Below are positions 1 through 7,649 of a stretch of DNA of 64,000 nt, piece by piece; position 1 is the first letter of the stretch, and each line of letters starts with the position of its first letter. The notes below the pieces were generated by a model. That model was not told the origin of the DNA, searched no databases, and saw nothing but the letters and a program-made list of their open reading frames with translations. Source of the DNA: CAVRRZ01 sp963723745 (GTDB lineage: Bacteria; Actinomycetota; Actinomycetes; Mycobacteriales; Geodermatophilaceae); assembly GCA_963723745.1 (NCBI GenBank), contig CAVRRZ010000001.1:558001-622000 (forward strand). The letters run 5' to 3'. The position numbers and the translations under genes were made by a program.

Positions 1-523
1 CGCCGATCTGCCGGTTCGTGAGGCCCTCGCCGATGAGCGCCAGCACGGTGCGCTCCTGGTCGGTCAGCAGGGCCAGGCGGCTCGCCAGCCCGGCGTCCTT
101 CGACCGGGGGCGCGCCGCGACGCCGAGCTCCTCGAACAGGGAACCGCCGGCCGCGACGGTGCGCACCGCCGACACCAGTGCGGGGCCGCGCACCTGCTTG
201 AGCAGGTAGCCGGCCGCCCCCGCCCGCACGGCCGCGGCCTGCGCCTCCTCGTCGGCGAAGCTGGTCAGCACCAGGCACCGCAGGCCCGGCACCCGGGCGC
301 GCAGCAGCCGGCACAGCTCGGCCCCGTCGCCGTCGGGCAGGCGCATGTCGATGAGCACCACGTCGGGCCGCACGGCGGGCACCCGGGCCAGCGCCTCGGC
401 CACGGAGCCGGCCTCACCGGTGACCGTGATCCCCGGGTCCTCCTCGATCACCTCGGCGACCCCCCGGCGGACCACCTCGTGGTCGTCGACGAGGAAGACG
501 CGCACGTGCAGAGATCCCGGCAC
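1..523 (-). CDS. NarL/FixJ-family response regulator (C-terminus outside window)
   Basis: A two-component response regulator that would switch transcription after phosphorylation by a histidine kinase lying outside the window. The receiver domain fills residues 1-125: LVDDHE holds the acidic pocket, VVLIDMRLP carries the phospho-acceptor Asp at about residue 59, LTS and YLLK supply the switch Thr/Ser and Lys. A LuxR-type helix-turn-helix follows (DQERTVLALIGEGLTNRQIG) and is cut by the window edge. The GTG start at 523 was chosen because GGAGGAGG precedes it at good distance; a GTG at 505 is a shorter alternative. Its target is unknown. The type III PKS gene upstream runs in the same direction, with an 88-base gap. 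Confidence 0.9.
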   Translation of the reverse strand, partial: MPGSLHVRVFLVDDHEVVRRGVAEVIEEDPGITVTGEAGSVAEALARVPAVRPDVVLIDMRLPDGDGAELCRLLRARVPGLRCLVLTSFADEEAQAAAVRAGAAGYLLKQVRGPALVSAVRTVAAGGSLFEELGVAARPRSKDAGLASRLALLTDQERTVLALIGEGLTNRQIG

Positions 524-611
524 GCCGCACCTCCTCCCCCGAGGCCATCGGGGCAAGGGTAGGACCCGACGGCGGATCGCGGGGAACCTCTTGTTCCCGG
601 GCGCAGCCGAC

Positions 612-1640
612 TCAGGCCGGGAGCAGCAGCGCCGCGTACAGGGTCAGACCGGGCCCGAACGCCATCGCGACGACCGGGCCGTCGACGTCGGCGAGCTCCT
701 CGAGGACGAGCAGCACGGTGGCCGACGAGCAGTTGCCGTGCTCGGCCAGCACGCGCCGGCAGGCGGCCATGCGCTCCTCGGCGAGCCCGAGTTCGTCCCG
801 GACGACGTCGAGGATGCGCGGGCCGCCGGGGTGCACCGCCCAGCCGGCGACGTCCTCCACCCTCAGACCCGCGCCGGTGAGCAGCTCGTCGACGACGTCG
901 CCCACGTGCCGGGACAGCACGTCCGGGACCCGGGGGGACAGCCCCATCCGGAAGCCGAGATCGGTGACGTCCCAGGTCATGTGGTCGGCGGTCGAGGCGT
1001 CGGTCCGCGCCACGACGCCGGCCAGCCGCCGACCCCGCCCCGCGGCCGGCTCCACCACGACGGCCGCGGCCGCGTCGGAGAAGAGCGCGTGCGCGACCAC
1101 CTGCTCGAGGTCGTGCTGGGCCGGCTGCACGTGCAGGCTGGTCAGCTCGCAGCACAGCAGCACGGCCGGGCGCGAGCGGGCGGCGACGAAGTCACCCACC
1201 GCCGCCAGGCCGGGGATCGCCGCGTAGCAGCCCATGTGGCCGATCAGCAGGCGCTGGAGACCGGGCGGCATGCCGAGGTCGGCGGCCAGCCGGATGTCCA
1301 GGCCGGGAGTGGCGTAGCCGGTGCAGGTGACCACCGCGAACAGGCCCACGTCGCCCGGTGCCAGGCCCGCCGAATCCAGGGCGCTCGCCACCGCCTGCTT
1401 GCCCAGCGGCAGCGCCTCCTGGACGTAACGGGCCATGCGCGCCCCGGTGCCCCAGCCGCTGATGTCCTCGACCACGGGGTTGGCCACCGCGTGCCGGCGC
1501 TGCACGCCCGCGCCCGCGAAGATCCGCCGGGCGGCACGGACGCCGTCGTAGTGCTCGGCGAAGAAGCCGGTCCAGGCCGCGTCCTGCTCGAGGGTCGCGG
1601 GCCAGGCCGAGCCCGCGCCGGTCACCACGGGGACGCTCAC
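612..1640 (-). CDS. Type III polyketide synthase (chalcone/stilbene synthase family)
   Basis: A 342-residue homodimeric type III PKS that should condense an acyl-CoA starter with malonyl- or methylmalonyl-CoA units. The Cys-His-Asn catalytic triad is visible: Cys138 in HMGCYAAIPGL, His270 in WAVHPGGPRIL and Asn303 in EHGNCSSATVL; a C-terminal GPGLTLYA loop matches the family GFGPG motif. The start GTG overlaps the stop of the upstream methyltransferase as GTGA, so the two are translationally coupled. In Streptomyces griseus the SrsA-SrsB pair (alkylresorcinol synthase and methyltransferase) has the same logic, which suggests a methylated phenolic lipid or alkylpyrone. The actual product cannot be read from sequence. 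Confidence 0.88.
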   Translation of the reverse strand: MSVPVVTGAGSAWPATLEQDAAWTGFFAEHYDGVRAARRIFAGAGVQRRHAVANPVVEDISGWGTGARMARYVQEALPLGKQAVASALDSAGLAPGDVGLFAVVTCTGYATPGLDIRLAADLGMPPGLQRLLIGHMGCYAAIPGLAAVGDFVAARSRPAVLLCCELTSLHVQPAQHDLEQVVAHALFSDAAAAVVVEPAAGRGRRLAGVVARTDASTADHMTWDVTDLGFRMGLSPRVPDVLSRHVGDVVDELLTGAGLRVEDVAGWAVHPGGPRILDVVRDELGLAEERMAACRRVLAEHGNCSSATVLLVLEELADVDGPVVAMAFGPGLTLYAALLLPA

Positions 1641-2386
1641 CGGACCGAAGGTACGTGCGGCTGGGGCTCCGTGCCCGCGGAACGCTTGGTGCCGTAACCG
1701 GCGAACACCGCCCCGGTCCAGCGGATCGGCTTCATCGTGACGATCTCGCGGCGGCCGAGCCGCCAGGCGATCGCCTCGCGGATCGACGGCCGCAGGCCGA
1801 CCAGCCGCAGGTCGAGACCGAGCCGGTCGGCGGCGGCGAGCAGCCGGGCGCGGTCGACGAACAGCCGCGGGTCGTGCAGGCCGCGCGGCGGCCCGCCGGG
1901 CAGCCGCTCGAGCAGGTGCACGTTGATGAGCACGGAGAGGCGGGTGGCCGCGAGGGCGTCGATGACCAGGGTGCCGCCAGGACGGAGCAGCCGGGCGCAC
2001 TCGGCCAGGACCGCGACGTCGTCCTCCACGTGCTCGAGCACCTCGCAGGCGAGGACGACGTCGGCACTGCCGTCGGCCAGAGGCACCTGCAGGACCGAGG
2101 CGCGCAGCGGCAGCACGCCGTGCTCCCGCGCCAGCTCCAGGGCCGGCGCGCCGATGTCGACGCCGACGTGGCGGTACCCCAGCGCCCGCGCGTAGGGCGC
2201 CATCAACCCTCCGCCGCACCCGAGGTCGACCAGCAGCGCACCCTCGCGCACGGCCGGCGGGATGTGCCCGGCACGGGAGGCGGCCAGCCAGTGCAGCGCG
2301 GCGAACTCCCCGTCGGGGCGCCACCACTGATCGGCCAGGTCGTCGTACTGCCCCGGGTCGTTGCGCACGCGCCGCCCGGCGATCAT
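1637..2386 (-). CDS. Class I SAM-dependent methyltransferase (UbiG/UbiE-like)
   Basis: A 249-residue Rossmann-fold methyltransferase. Motif I is LVDLGCGGGLMAPYA (about residues 52-66), the acidic ribose-binding residue lies in HVGVDIG, and motif II/III appear as DVVLACEVLEHV and LLRPGGTLVIDAL. The early QWWRPDGEFAALHWL segment resembles UbiG-type O-methyltransferases. It overlaps the type III PKS by 4 bases and is very probably its tailoring enzyme, methylating a hydroxyl or ring carbon of the polyketide product; this role is inferred from position. No third enzyme such as the SrsC hydroxylase is adjacent. The divergent PfkB gene begins 108 bases away. Confidence 0.85.
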   Translation of the reverse strand: MIAGRRVRNDPGQYDDLADQWWRPDGEFAALHWLAASRAGHIPPAVREGALLVDLGCGGGLMAPYARALGYRHVGVDIGAPALELAREHGVLPLRASVLQVPLADGSADVVLACEVLEHVEDDVAVLAECARLLRPGGTLVIDALAATRLSVLINVHLLERLPGGPPRGLHDPRLFVDRARLLAAADRLGLDLRLVGLRPSIREAIAWRLGRREIVTMKPIRWTGAVFAGYGTKRSAGTEPQPHVPSVR

Positions 2387-2493
2387 GGCGTGCGCACCAG
2401 GTGCTGCGGCTCGGGACGGGTCACCGCGCCATGATCGCCGCTCGCCGACCGACCGGCCGGACGAGCCCGCCCCGTGCGACCGGAGGTCCGCCG

Positions 2494-3435
2494 ATGCCCG
2501 TCACCGTCGTCGGCAGCCTGAACGAGGACGTCCTGGTGGCGGTCGGGCAGCTGCCCGGGCGCGGCGAGACGGTGATCGGGCGCGACGTGGCACGGGTGCC
2601 GGGCGGCAAGGGCGCCAACCAGGCGGCCGCCGCGGCGCGGCTCGGCAGCGGCGTCGCGATGGTCGGCCGGGTGGGCGACGACGCGGCCGGCGAACGGCAG
2701 CTCCGCGCGCTGGCCGACCTGGGGGTCGACGTCGCCGGCGTCCGGACGACGCCCGGGGCGCCCACCGGCACCGCCACCATCCCGGTCGAGGACGGAACCG
2801 GCGAGAACCTGATCGTGGTGGTCCCCGGCGCCAACGGCGAGGTCGGCCCGGCCGACGTCACCGTGGCATCGGTGCGGACCGCGGACGTCGTGCTGCTGCA
2901 GCTGGAGATCCCCCCGGCCGCAGTCGCCGCCGCGGCCGAGGCGGCCGGAGGGCTCGTCGTCCTCACCCCTGCCCCGACCCGCTCCCTACCGGAACGGCTG
3001 CTCGCGCGGGTGGACGTCCTGGTGCCCAACGAGCACGAGCTGGTCCGGCTGGCGGGCGCCCGGCCCGCCGTCCGGACGCCGGAGGATCTCCTCCTCCTGG
3101 CCCGGGAGGTGACCCGGCGCGCCGTCGTCGTGACCCTGGGGGCCCGCGGTGCGCTCGTCGTCGGCGACTACACCGCCCTCCTCCAGCCCCCGCCGCCGGT
3201 GGACCCGGTGGACACGACCGGCGCCGGTGACTGTCTCAGCGGTGCGCTGGCCCAGGCACTCGCGGCGCGGCTGCCGCTGGCGGAGGCGGTGCGCCGCGCG
3301 GTGACGGCGGCCGCCCTGTCGACGACGGGCACGGGTGCGCGCGGCGCCCTGCCCCGCGCCACCGACGTGGACGCGCTGCTGCCGCGCACGCCCGCCGCAC
3401 GGCCGGTCCACCCCCACCGAGCAGGGTGGGAGTGA
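2494..3435 (+). CDS. PfkB-family carbohydrate kinase (ribokinase-like)
   Basis: A 313-residue cytoplasmic sugar kinase. The N-terminal GSLNEDVLVAV and the PGGKGANQA loop (about residues 37-44) bind the sugar; VDTTGAGDCLSGAL near the C-terminus is the PfkB signature, with Asp246 as catalytic base and GAGD as anion hole. These features fit ribokinase best, although other pentose or nucleoside substrates are possible. The ATG was chosen because CGGAGG lies 8 bases upstream; a longer reading from 2401 has no ribosome site. The gene stands alone: no ribose transporter or RbsD is nearby. A basic, His- and Arg-containing tail extends past the kinase fold. Confidence 0.85.
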   Translation: MPVTVVGSLNEDVLVAVGQLPGRGETVIGRDVARVPGGKGANQAAAAARLGSGVAMVGRVGDDAAGERQLRALADLGVDVAGVRTTPGAPTGTATIPVEDGTGENLIVVVPGANGEVGPADVTVASVRTADVVLLQLEIPPAAVAAAAEAAGGLVVLTPAPTRSLPERLLARVDVLVPNEHELVRLAGARPAVRTPEDLLLLAREVTRRAVVVTLGARGALVVGDYTALLQPPPPVDPVDTTGAGDCLSGALAQALAARLPLAEAVRRAVTAAALSTTGTGARGALPRATDVDALLPRTPAARPVHPHRAGWE

Positions 3436-3505
3436 CCCAACTCTCACCGATCGTGGCCGGGATCACCGGTACGGGTCTGTTTCTGCAGCCGGTGGGCCGG
3501 TCACC

Positions 3506-3652
3506 ATGGACGTCATGGACGACATGAAGAGCGAACCCCGAGTAGCCGAGGACTCCGCGACCGCTGCGCTCGACGAATCGAGCCCGACCGCCACCTCGGT
3601 CGCCCCCGTCGCCCGCATGCTGGCCAACCCCCGCCGCGTGCGCCGCGCCTGA
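3506..3652 (+). CDS. Small hypothetical protein (48 aa)
   Basis: A short reading frame of 48 codons beginning MDVMDDMKSEPRVAED and ending MLANPRRVRRA. It has an acidic N-terminal half and a basic tail, with no signal peptide or membrane segment. It is followed immediately by a strong hairpin at 3661-3696, which favours a real transcription unit. No family is recognised, and the start could equally be the ATG four codons later. The call rests on the composition contrast and the terminator only. Confidence 0.4.
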   Translation: MDVMDDMKSEPRVAEDSATAALDESSPTATSVAPVARMLANPRRVRRA

Positions 3653-3660
3653 GGCGCCGC

Positions 3661-3696
3661 CGCACCGCGCGGTGGCCTGTTTCGCCGCGCGGTGCG
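3661..3696 (+). terminator. Hairpin terminator after the 48-aa ORF
   Basis: A 12-bp perfect inverted repeat (CGCACCGCGCGG and its complement) with a 12-base loop containing a TTT stretch lies 8 bases after the stop of the small ORF. No long U tract follows, as is common in high-GC actinobacteria. Confidence 0.55.
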
Positions 3697-3839
3697 CCCC
3701 GACGACGTGACTGTCCGTCGTCACATCCGCACCATCGATCCCCGCCGCACCGCGACCCCCGGTCGCCCCTCGTCACCCAGTGCAACCTCCCCGGCGTGCC
3801 GCGAACCGCTCCGTCACGGGCTGGTGCAGCATCGCCCCC

Positions 3840-4484
3840 GTGACTGCCGCCCCGTCTCTCGCCCCCGCTGACGACGCTCTCGCTGCCGCGGGCGCCTCGG
3901 TCCCGCTCCGGCGCAGCCGGGCCGAGCGTCAGGCGATCGTGCTCGACACGGCCGAGCGCCTCTTCGCGGGCCGCAGCTCCCGCAGCGTCGGGATGGACGA
4001 GCTCGTCCGCGAGACCGGCCTGGGCAAGATGACGGTCTACCGGCTCTTCAAGAGCAAGGACGACCTGGTCGGCGCCTACCTCTCGCGCAAGGCCGCCACC
4101 GTGCTCGCGTTCGTCGACGCCGAGCTGGTCCGGCTCGAGGGCGACCCACGGGCGGCGCTGCTGTCGGTGGTCGACGCCGTCGAGCGCGATGTCACGCGCA
4201 CCGGTTTCCGCGGCTGCCCGTTCAACAACGTGAGCAGCGAGTACGACGACCCGCAGCATCCGGCGCGCAGCGCGGCGGCGGACTACAAGTTCGAGCTGTA
4301 CAGCCGGCTGGAGCGCCTGTCCGAGGCGATCGTGCCCGGAGGTGGCGAGGACCTCGCCGCGCAGATCCACCTCATCATCGACGGCATGTACCTGTCGGGC
4401 GGGCTGCTCGGCCCCGACGGGCCGGCCTCGCACGGCCGCGCCCTGGCCGAGCGGCTGATCGACGTGGCCCTCTCCCGCCGCTGA
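3840..4484 (+). CDS. TetR/AcrR-family transcriptional regulator
   Basis: A 214-residue one-component regulator. The DNA-binding domain covers about residues 22-68: ERQAIVLDTAERLFAGRS, then the helix-turn-helix MDELVRETGLGKMTVYRLF with the typical TVYRLFKSKDDL recognition end. The C-terminal half is the ligand-binding and dimer domain (FRGCPFNNVSSEY is typical of TetR proteins with a C-terminal domain of the TetR_C_33 kind). The GTG at 3840 is preferred because it removes a poorly conserved leader, but no strong ribosome site decides between it and a GTG at 3780. The ligand and target genes are unknown; the nearest genes run in the same direction. Confidence 0.85.
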   Translation: MTAAPSLAPADDALAAAGASVPLRRSRAERQAIVLDTAERLFAGRSSRSVGMDELVRETGLGKMTVYRLFKSKDDLVGAYLSRKAATVLAFVDAELVRLEGDPRAALLSVVDAVERDVTRTGFRGCPFNNVSSEYDDPQHPARSAAADYKFELYSRLERLSEAIVPGGGEDLAAQIHLIIDGMYLSGGLLGPDGPASHGRALAERLIDVALSRR

Positions 4485-4489
4485 CCTCC

Positions 4490-4511
4490 GGCACTTGTGG
4501 CCATAAAGGCC
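4490..4511. repeat. 22-bp TGGCCA-centred palindrome, copy 1
   Basis: A 22-bp palindrome centred on TGGCCA, made of the half-sites GGCACTTG and (reverse) GGCCTTTA. Two more members sit at 22219-22240 and 43905-43926. This copy lies 5 bases after the stop of the TetR gene, and the following GTGGCCTTCAGG partly echoes it. Confidence 0.7.
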
Positions 4512-4564
4512 GGACCGTGGCCTTCAGGTGAGCGGGACGACGCGGCGCAACGCACGATGATGCG

Positions 4565-4990
4565 GTGAGCGACGACCGCACCCGTCCCGATCTGGACGAC
4601 ACCACCGTGGAAGCCCTGGGCAAGCTCAGCGAGGCGCTGGAGACCGTCGACCAGGCGCGCGGCCAGCTGTACGGGTTCCACCAGCACACCGGCAAGGCCG
4701 ACCTGCTCCTGCAGGACGCCGTCGACCTGTTCCGGAAGGCGGGTCACACCGCCCTCGCCGACGACCTCGACCGCGACCTCGTCGGGCGCAACGTGATCGC
4801 CGACCGGTGGACCTTCCAGATCGTCGAGGACTTCGACGACAACTACTGGTCGGCCTTCCGCGCCTTCGACGAGCGCGCCCGCACCGAGCTCGCGGACGGC
4901 GACCGGCACGTCTTCGAGGCGCGCATGAAGCAGCGCGAGCGCACCGAGGGGCATCCCCGGCACGAGGCGGGTCCCGGGCTGTCGGGCTGA
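4565..4990 (+). CDS. Conserved hypothetical protein (141 aa)
   Basis: A soluble, strongly acidic 141-residue protein without signal peptide or membrane helices. The middle part (ALGKLSEALETVDQARGQLY) reads as an amphipathic helix, and FDDNYWSAFRAFDERAR is aromatic-rich. The tail is charged (ARMKQRERTEGHPRHEA). Uniform actinobacterial codon bias and a GTG start just after the intergenic palindrome support translation. I do not recognise a named family. It is the first of two small genes between the TetR regulator and the FadE5-like dehydrogenase. Confidence 0.7.
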   Translation: MSDDRTRPDLDDTTVEALGKLSEALETVDQARGQLYGFHQHTGKADLLLQDAVDLFRKAGHTALADDLDRDLVGRNVIADRWTFQIVEDFDDNYWSAFRAFDERARTELADGDRHVFEARMKQRERTEGHPRHEAGPGLSG

Positions 4991-5068
4991 CCTCGCCCGC
5001 GGCCTGTTCCCGGCGCGCCCGCACGCCGGAACGCTGCGGACGGCGTCCGTCGGCGGCACACTGCGTTC

Positions 5069-5434
5069 GTGACCACGCCCGATCCGCACACCGCCGGCCC
5101 GTCCCGGGACCCGCTGGGCACCGGCCCGGCCACGAGCACGCCCAGGACCGCGCCGGTCGGTCCCGCACCGGTGGCCGAGCGCACCGCGGCGCCGACGACG
5201 GAGCGGCACACCGGGCGGGCCATCGGCCGGACCCTGGCCCTGGCGCTGCTGATCGCGGTGACGGTGCTCCTGGTGCTGTTCGTGGTGTTCAACACCCAGA
5301 CCGTGGCCGTCAGCCTGGTGTTCGGCAACGTCGACGCCCCGCTGGTCGTGGCACTGCTCGTGGCCGCGGCACTCGGCGGCCTGCTGGTCTGGCTGGCCGG
5401 GCTGGTGCTCCGCGCGCGCCGACGCAACCGCTGA
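5069..5434 (+). CDS. LapA-domain (DUF1049) membrane protein
   Basis: A 121-residue protein with about 50 disordered Pro/Ala/Thr-rich cytoplasmic residues, then two membrane helices (about residues 53-75, TLALALLIAVTVLLVLFVVF, and 90-112) joined by FNTQTVAVSLVFGNVDAP. The F-N-x-Q-x-V-x-V-x-F-x3-D/N-A-P pattern between two helices is the hallmark of LapA/DUF1049 proteins, and the short basic tail RARRRNR fits the inside-positive rule. Family members are linked to envelope and lipopolysaccharide assembly in proteobacteria; the role in actinobacteria is not established. The GTG start gives the full domain. Confidence 0.82.
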   Translation: MTTPDPHTAGPSRDPLGTGPATSTPRTAPVGPAPVAERTAAPTTERHTGRAIGRTLALALLIAVTVLLVLFVVFNTQTVAVSLVFGNVDAPLVVALLVAAALGGLLVWLAGLVLRARRRNR

Positions 5435-5479
5435 CATCCCCCTCGAGAGCCGTGTCGCCGAGCGCCTGCTTGCCGTTGC

Positions 5480-5513
5480 TACTCACGAGTAATACGTTTG
5501 TTACTCACCAGTA
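5480..5513. promoter_or_regulatory. Two phased operators TACTCACSAGTA upstream of the FadE5-like gene
   Basis: Two near-identical palindromes, TACTCACGAGTA (5480-5491) and TACTCACCAGTA (5502-5513), have centres exactly 22 bp apart, about two helical turns, and end 33 bases before the acyl-CoA dehydrogenase start. The sequence between and around them is the most AT-rich stretch locally (AATACGTTTGTTA). The geometry suits two dimers of a TetR-type repressor bound on one face, overlapping the promoter. Confidence 0.6.
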
Positions 5514-5546
5514 GCACCACGGTCGGAGCACGGGAGCGTCAGCGCG

Positions 5547-7391
5547 ATGAGCCACTACACCGCCAACCTCCGGGACCTCGAGTTCAACCTCTTCGAGTTC
5601 CTGGACACCAAGGACCGGTTCGGCACCGGCCCGTTGGAGCAGATGGACGCCGACACGGCGCGGGGCGTGCTGGCCGAGATCCGCCGGCTCGCCGAGGGCC
5701 CCCTGGCGGACTCGTTCGTCGACTCCGACCGCAACCCGCCCGTGTTCGACCCCGCCACGCACTCGGTGACGCTGCCCGAGTCGTTCAAGAAGTCCTTCCG
5801 GGCCATCACCGAGGGCGAGTGGTACCGCCTCGACCTGCCCGAGCACCTCGGCGGCTTCGGCGCCCCGCACGCGCTGACCTGGGCCGCCTTCGAGATGGTT
5901 CTGGGCGCCAACCCTGCGGTGTTCATGTACGGCTCGGGCGCGGCCTTCGCCGCCATCCTCGACGAGTTGGGCACCCCCGACCAGAAGCGGCTGGCCGAGC
6001 TCATGCTCGAGCAGCACTGGGGCGCGACGATGGTGCTCACCGAGCCCGATGCGGGTTCCGACGTCGGCGCCGGCCGCACCAAGGCCGTGCAGCAGGACGA
6101 CGGCTCCTGGCACATCTCGGGCGTGAAGCGCTTCATCACCTCCGCCGAGCACGACCTGAGCGACAACATCATCCACCTGGTCCTGGCCCGCCCCGAAGGT
6201 GCGAAGGCCGGCACCAAGGGGCTCTCGCTGTTCGTCGTCCCGAAGTTCCACGTCGACCTCGAGACCGGCGCGCTCGGCGAGCGCAACGGCGTGTACGTCA
6301 CCAACGTCGAGAAGAAGATGGGCCTCAAGGTCTCCACGACCTGCGAGCTCACCTTCGGCGACGGGCCGGTACCGGCCCGGGGCTGGCTGGTCGGCGAGGT
6401 ACACGACGGCATCGCGCAGATGTTCAGGGTCATCGAGCACGCCCGCATGTTCGTCGGCGCCAAGGCCATCGCCACGCTGTCGGCCGGCTACCAGGTGGCG
6501 CTGGACTACGCCAAGGAGCGGGTGCAGGGCGCCGACCTGACGGCCACCTCCAAGGACGCCCCGCGGGTGACCATCACCCACCACCCCGACGTCCGGCGCT
6601 CGTTGATGCTGCAGAAGTCCTACGCCGAGGGCATGCGCGCGCTGTACCTCTACGCCGCGAGCTTTCGCGACCAGGTCATCGAGGCCGAGGCCGCCGGCGA
6701 GGGCCAGAGCGAGCGGGCCCGCCTGGCGGAGCGGGTGAACGACCTGCTGCTGCCGATCGTGAAGGGTTTCGGTTCGGAGCGGGCGACCCAGCTGCTGACC
6801 GCCGAGTCCCTGCAGACCCTCGGCGGGTCCGGCTACCTGCAGGACTACCCGATCGAGCAGTACATCCGGGACTCCAAGATCGACACCCTCTACGAGGGCA
6901 CGACCGCCATCCAGGGCCAGGACTTCTTCTTCCGCAAGATCGTCAAGGACGGCGGCGTCGCACTGACCTGGCTGGCCTCCCAGATCCAGGCGACGATCGA
7001 CGCCGAGGCCGGCAACGGCCGGCTCAAGGAGGAGCGGGCACTGCTCGCGGCGGCGCTGGCCGACGTGCAGGGCATGCTGACGGTGATGTTCGGCCACCTC
7101 ACCGAGGCCCAGCAGGACATGACGGCGGTCTACAAGGTCGCCCAGAACACCAGCCGGCTGCTGCTGGCCGCCGGCGACCTGATCACCGGATGGCTCCTGG
7201 TCCGGCAGTCGGAGGTCGCCCTCGCGGCGCTCGCCGGCGACGTGGGCGAGAAGGACCGGCACTTCTACGAGGGCAAGCTCGCGGCGACCCGGTTCTTCTG
7301 CACCCAGGTGCTGCCCCGCCTGTCGTCCGAGCGGGCCATCGCCGAGAACACCGACAACGCGCTGATGGAGATCGACGAGGCCGCCTTCTGA
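5547..7391 (+). CDS. Acyl-CoA dehydrogenase, FadE5-like (614 aa)
   Basis: An FAD-dependent enzyme for the first step of fatty acid beta-oxidation, forming trans-2-enoyl-CoA. At 614 residues it belongs to the long, FadE5-type branch (FadE5 of Mycobacterium tuberculosis is close to this size) rather than the usual 380-residue kind. Visible parts: MVLTEPDAGSDVGAGRTKAV and FITSAEHDLSDNI (FAD and substrate binding), LQTLGGSGYLQDYPIEQY (C-terminal helical domain), and the catalytic-Glu region IDTLYEGTTAIQGQDFF. The extra C-terminal helical region (about 480-614) is also typical. A clear GCGCG-flanked ATG is used, 33 bases after the double operator, implying repression that is relieved by fatty acids or acyl-CoA. 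Confidence 0.92.
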   Translation: MSHYTANLRDLEFNLFEFLDTKDRFGTGPLEQMDADTARGVLAEIRRLAEGPLADSFVDSDRNPPVFDPATHSVTLPESFKKSFRAITEGEWYRLDLPEHLGGFGAPHALTWAAFEMVLGANPAVFMYGSGAAFAAILDELGTPDQKRLAELMLEQHWGATMVLTEPDAGSDVGAGRTKAVQQDDGSWHISGVKRFITSAEHDLSDNIIHLVLARPEGAKAGTKGLSLFVVPKFHVDLETGALGERNGVYVTNVEKKMGLKVSTTCELTFGDGPVPARGWLVGEVHDGIAQMFRVIEHARMFVGAKAIATLSAGYQVALDYAKERVQGADLTATSKDAPRVTITHHPDVRRSLMLQKSYAEGMRALYLYAASFRDQVIEAEAAGEGQSERARLAERVNDLLLPIVKGFGSERATQLLTAESLQTLGGSGYLQDYPIEQYIRDSKIDTLYEGTTAIQGQDFFFRKIVKDGGVALTWLASQIQATIDAEAGNGRLKEERALLAAALADVQGMLTVMFGHLTEAQQDMTAVYKVAQNTSRLLLAAGDLITGWLLVRQSEVALAALAGDVGEKDRHFYEGKLAATRFFCTQVLPRLSSERAIAENTDNALMEIDEAAF

Positions 7392-7460
7392 GCAGCCCCG
7401 TTTCGGGGCCGGTCAGCCGGGCATGGGCGGGGAGACCCGCACCCTCGACTGGAGGCCTCC

Positions 7461-7613
7461 GTGAGCGAACCGCAGGGCGGTGACCCGACCCGGCAGGACG
7501 TCCCCGCGGCGTCGCACCCCGACGACACCCCGGCGGACGACGTCGTCCTCACCACGGACGACGATGCCCAGCGCGACGACTCGACGGTGCGACCGGGCAA
7601 CGTCCCGGACTGA
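7461..7613 (+). CDS. Small acidic hypothetical protein (50 aa)
   Basis: A 50-codon frame starting with GTG (VSEPQGGDPTRQDVPAAS) preceded by an ideal GGAGG six bases upstream and ending RPGNVPD. It is highly acidic (ADDVVLTTDDDAQRDD) and predicted disordered, with no membrane segment. The strong ribosome site and the fit between the dehydrogenase stop and the next gene support translation. Small Asp-rich proteins of this kind are common in related actinobacteria; no function is known. Confidence 0.55.
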   Translation: MSEPQGGDPTRQDVPAASHPDDTPADDVVLTTDDDAQRDDSTVRPGNVPD

Positions 7614-7649
7614 CCGCGGGAGCCTCCGGCCGGCTCCTACTGTGGGGGC

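Noticed and set aside
345..1697. Long plus-strand open frame of 450 codons opposite the PKS and regulator genes
   Set aside because: It is the antisense shadow of high-GC genes: composition is Arg/Gly/His-rich, there is no domain, and real catalytic motifs lie on the minus strand.
3780..3839. Longer TetR start at GTG 3780
   Set aside because: Adds 20 atypical residues and has no ribosome site; kept only as an alternative.
5498..7483. Open frame of 661 codons overlapping the FadE5-like gene in another frame
   Set aside because: Out-of-frame shadow with Arg/Pro-rich composition; the acyl-CoA dehydrogenase frame has all family motifs and normal codon bias.
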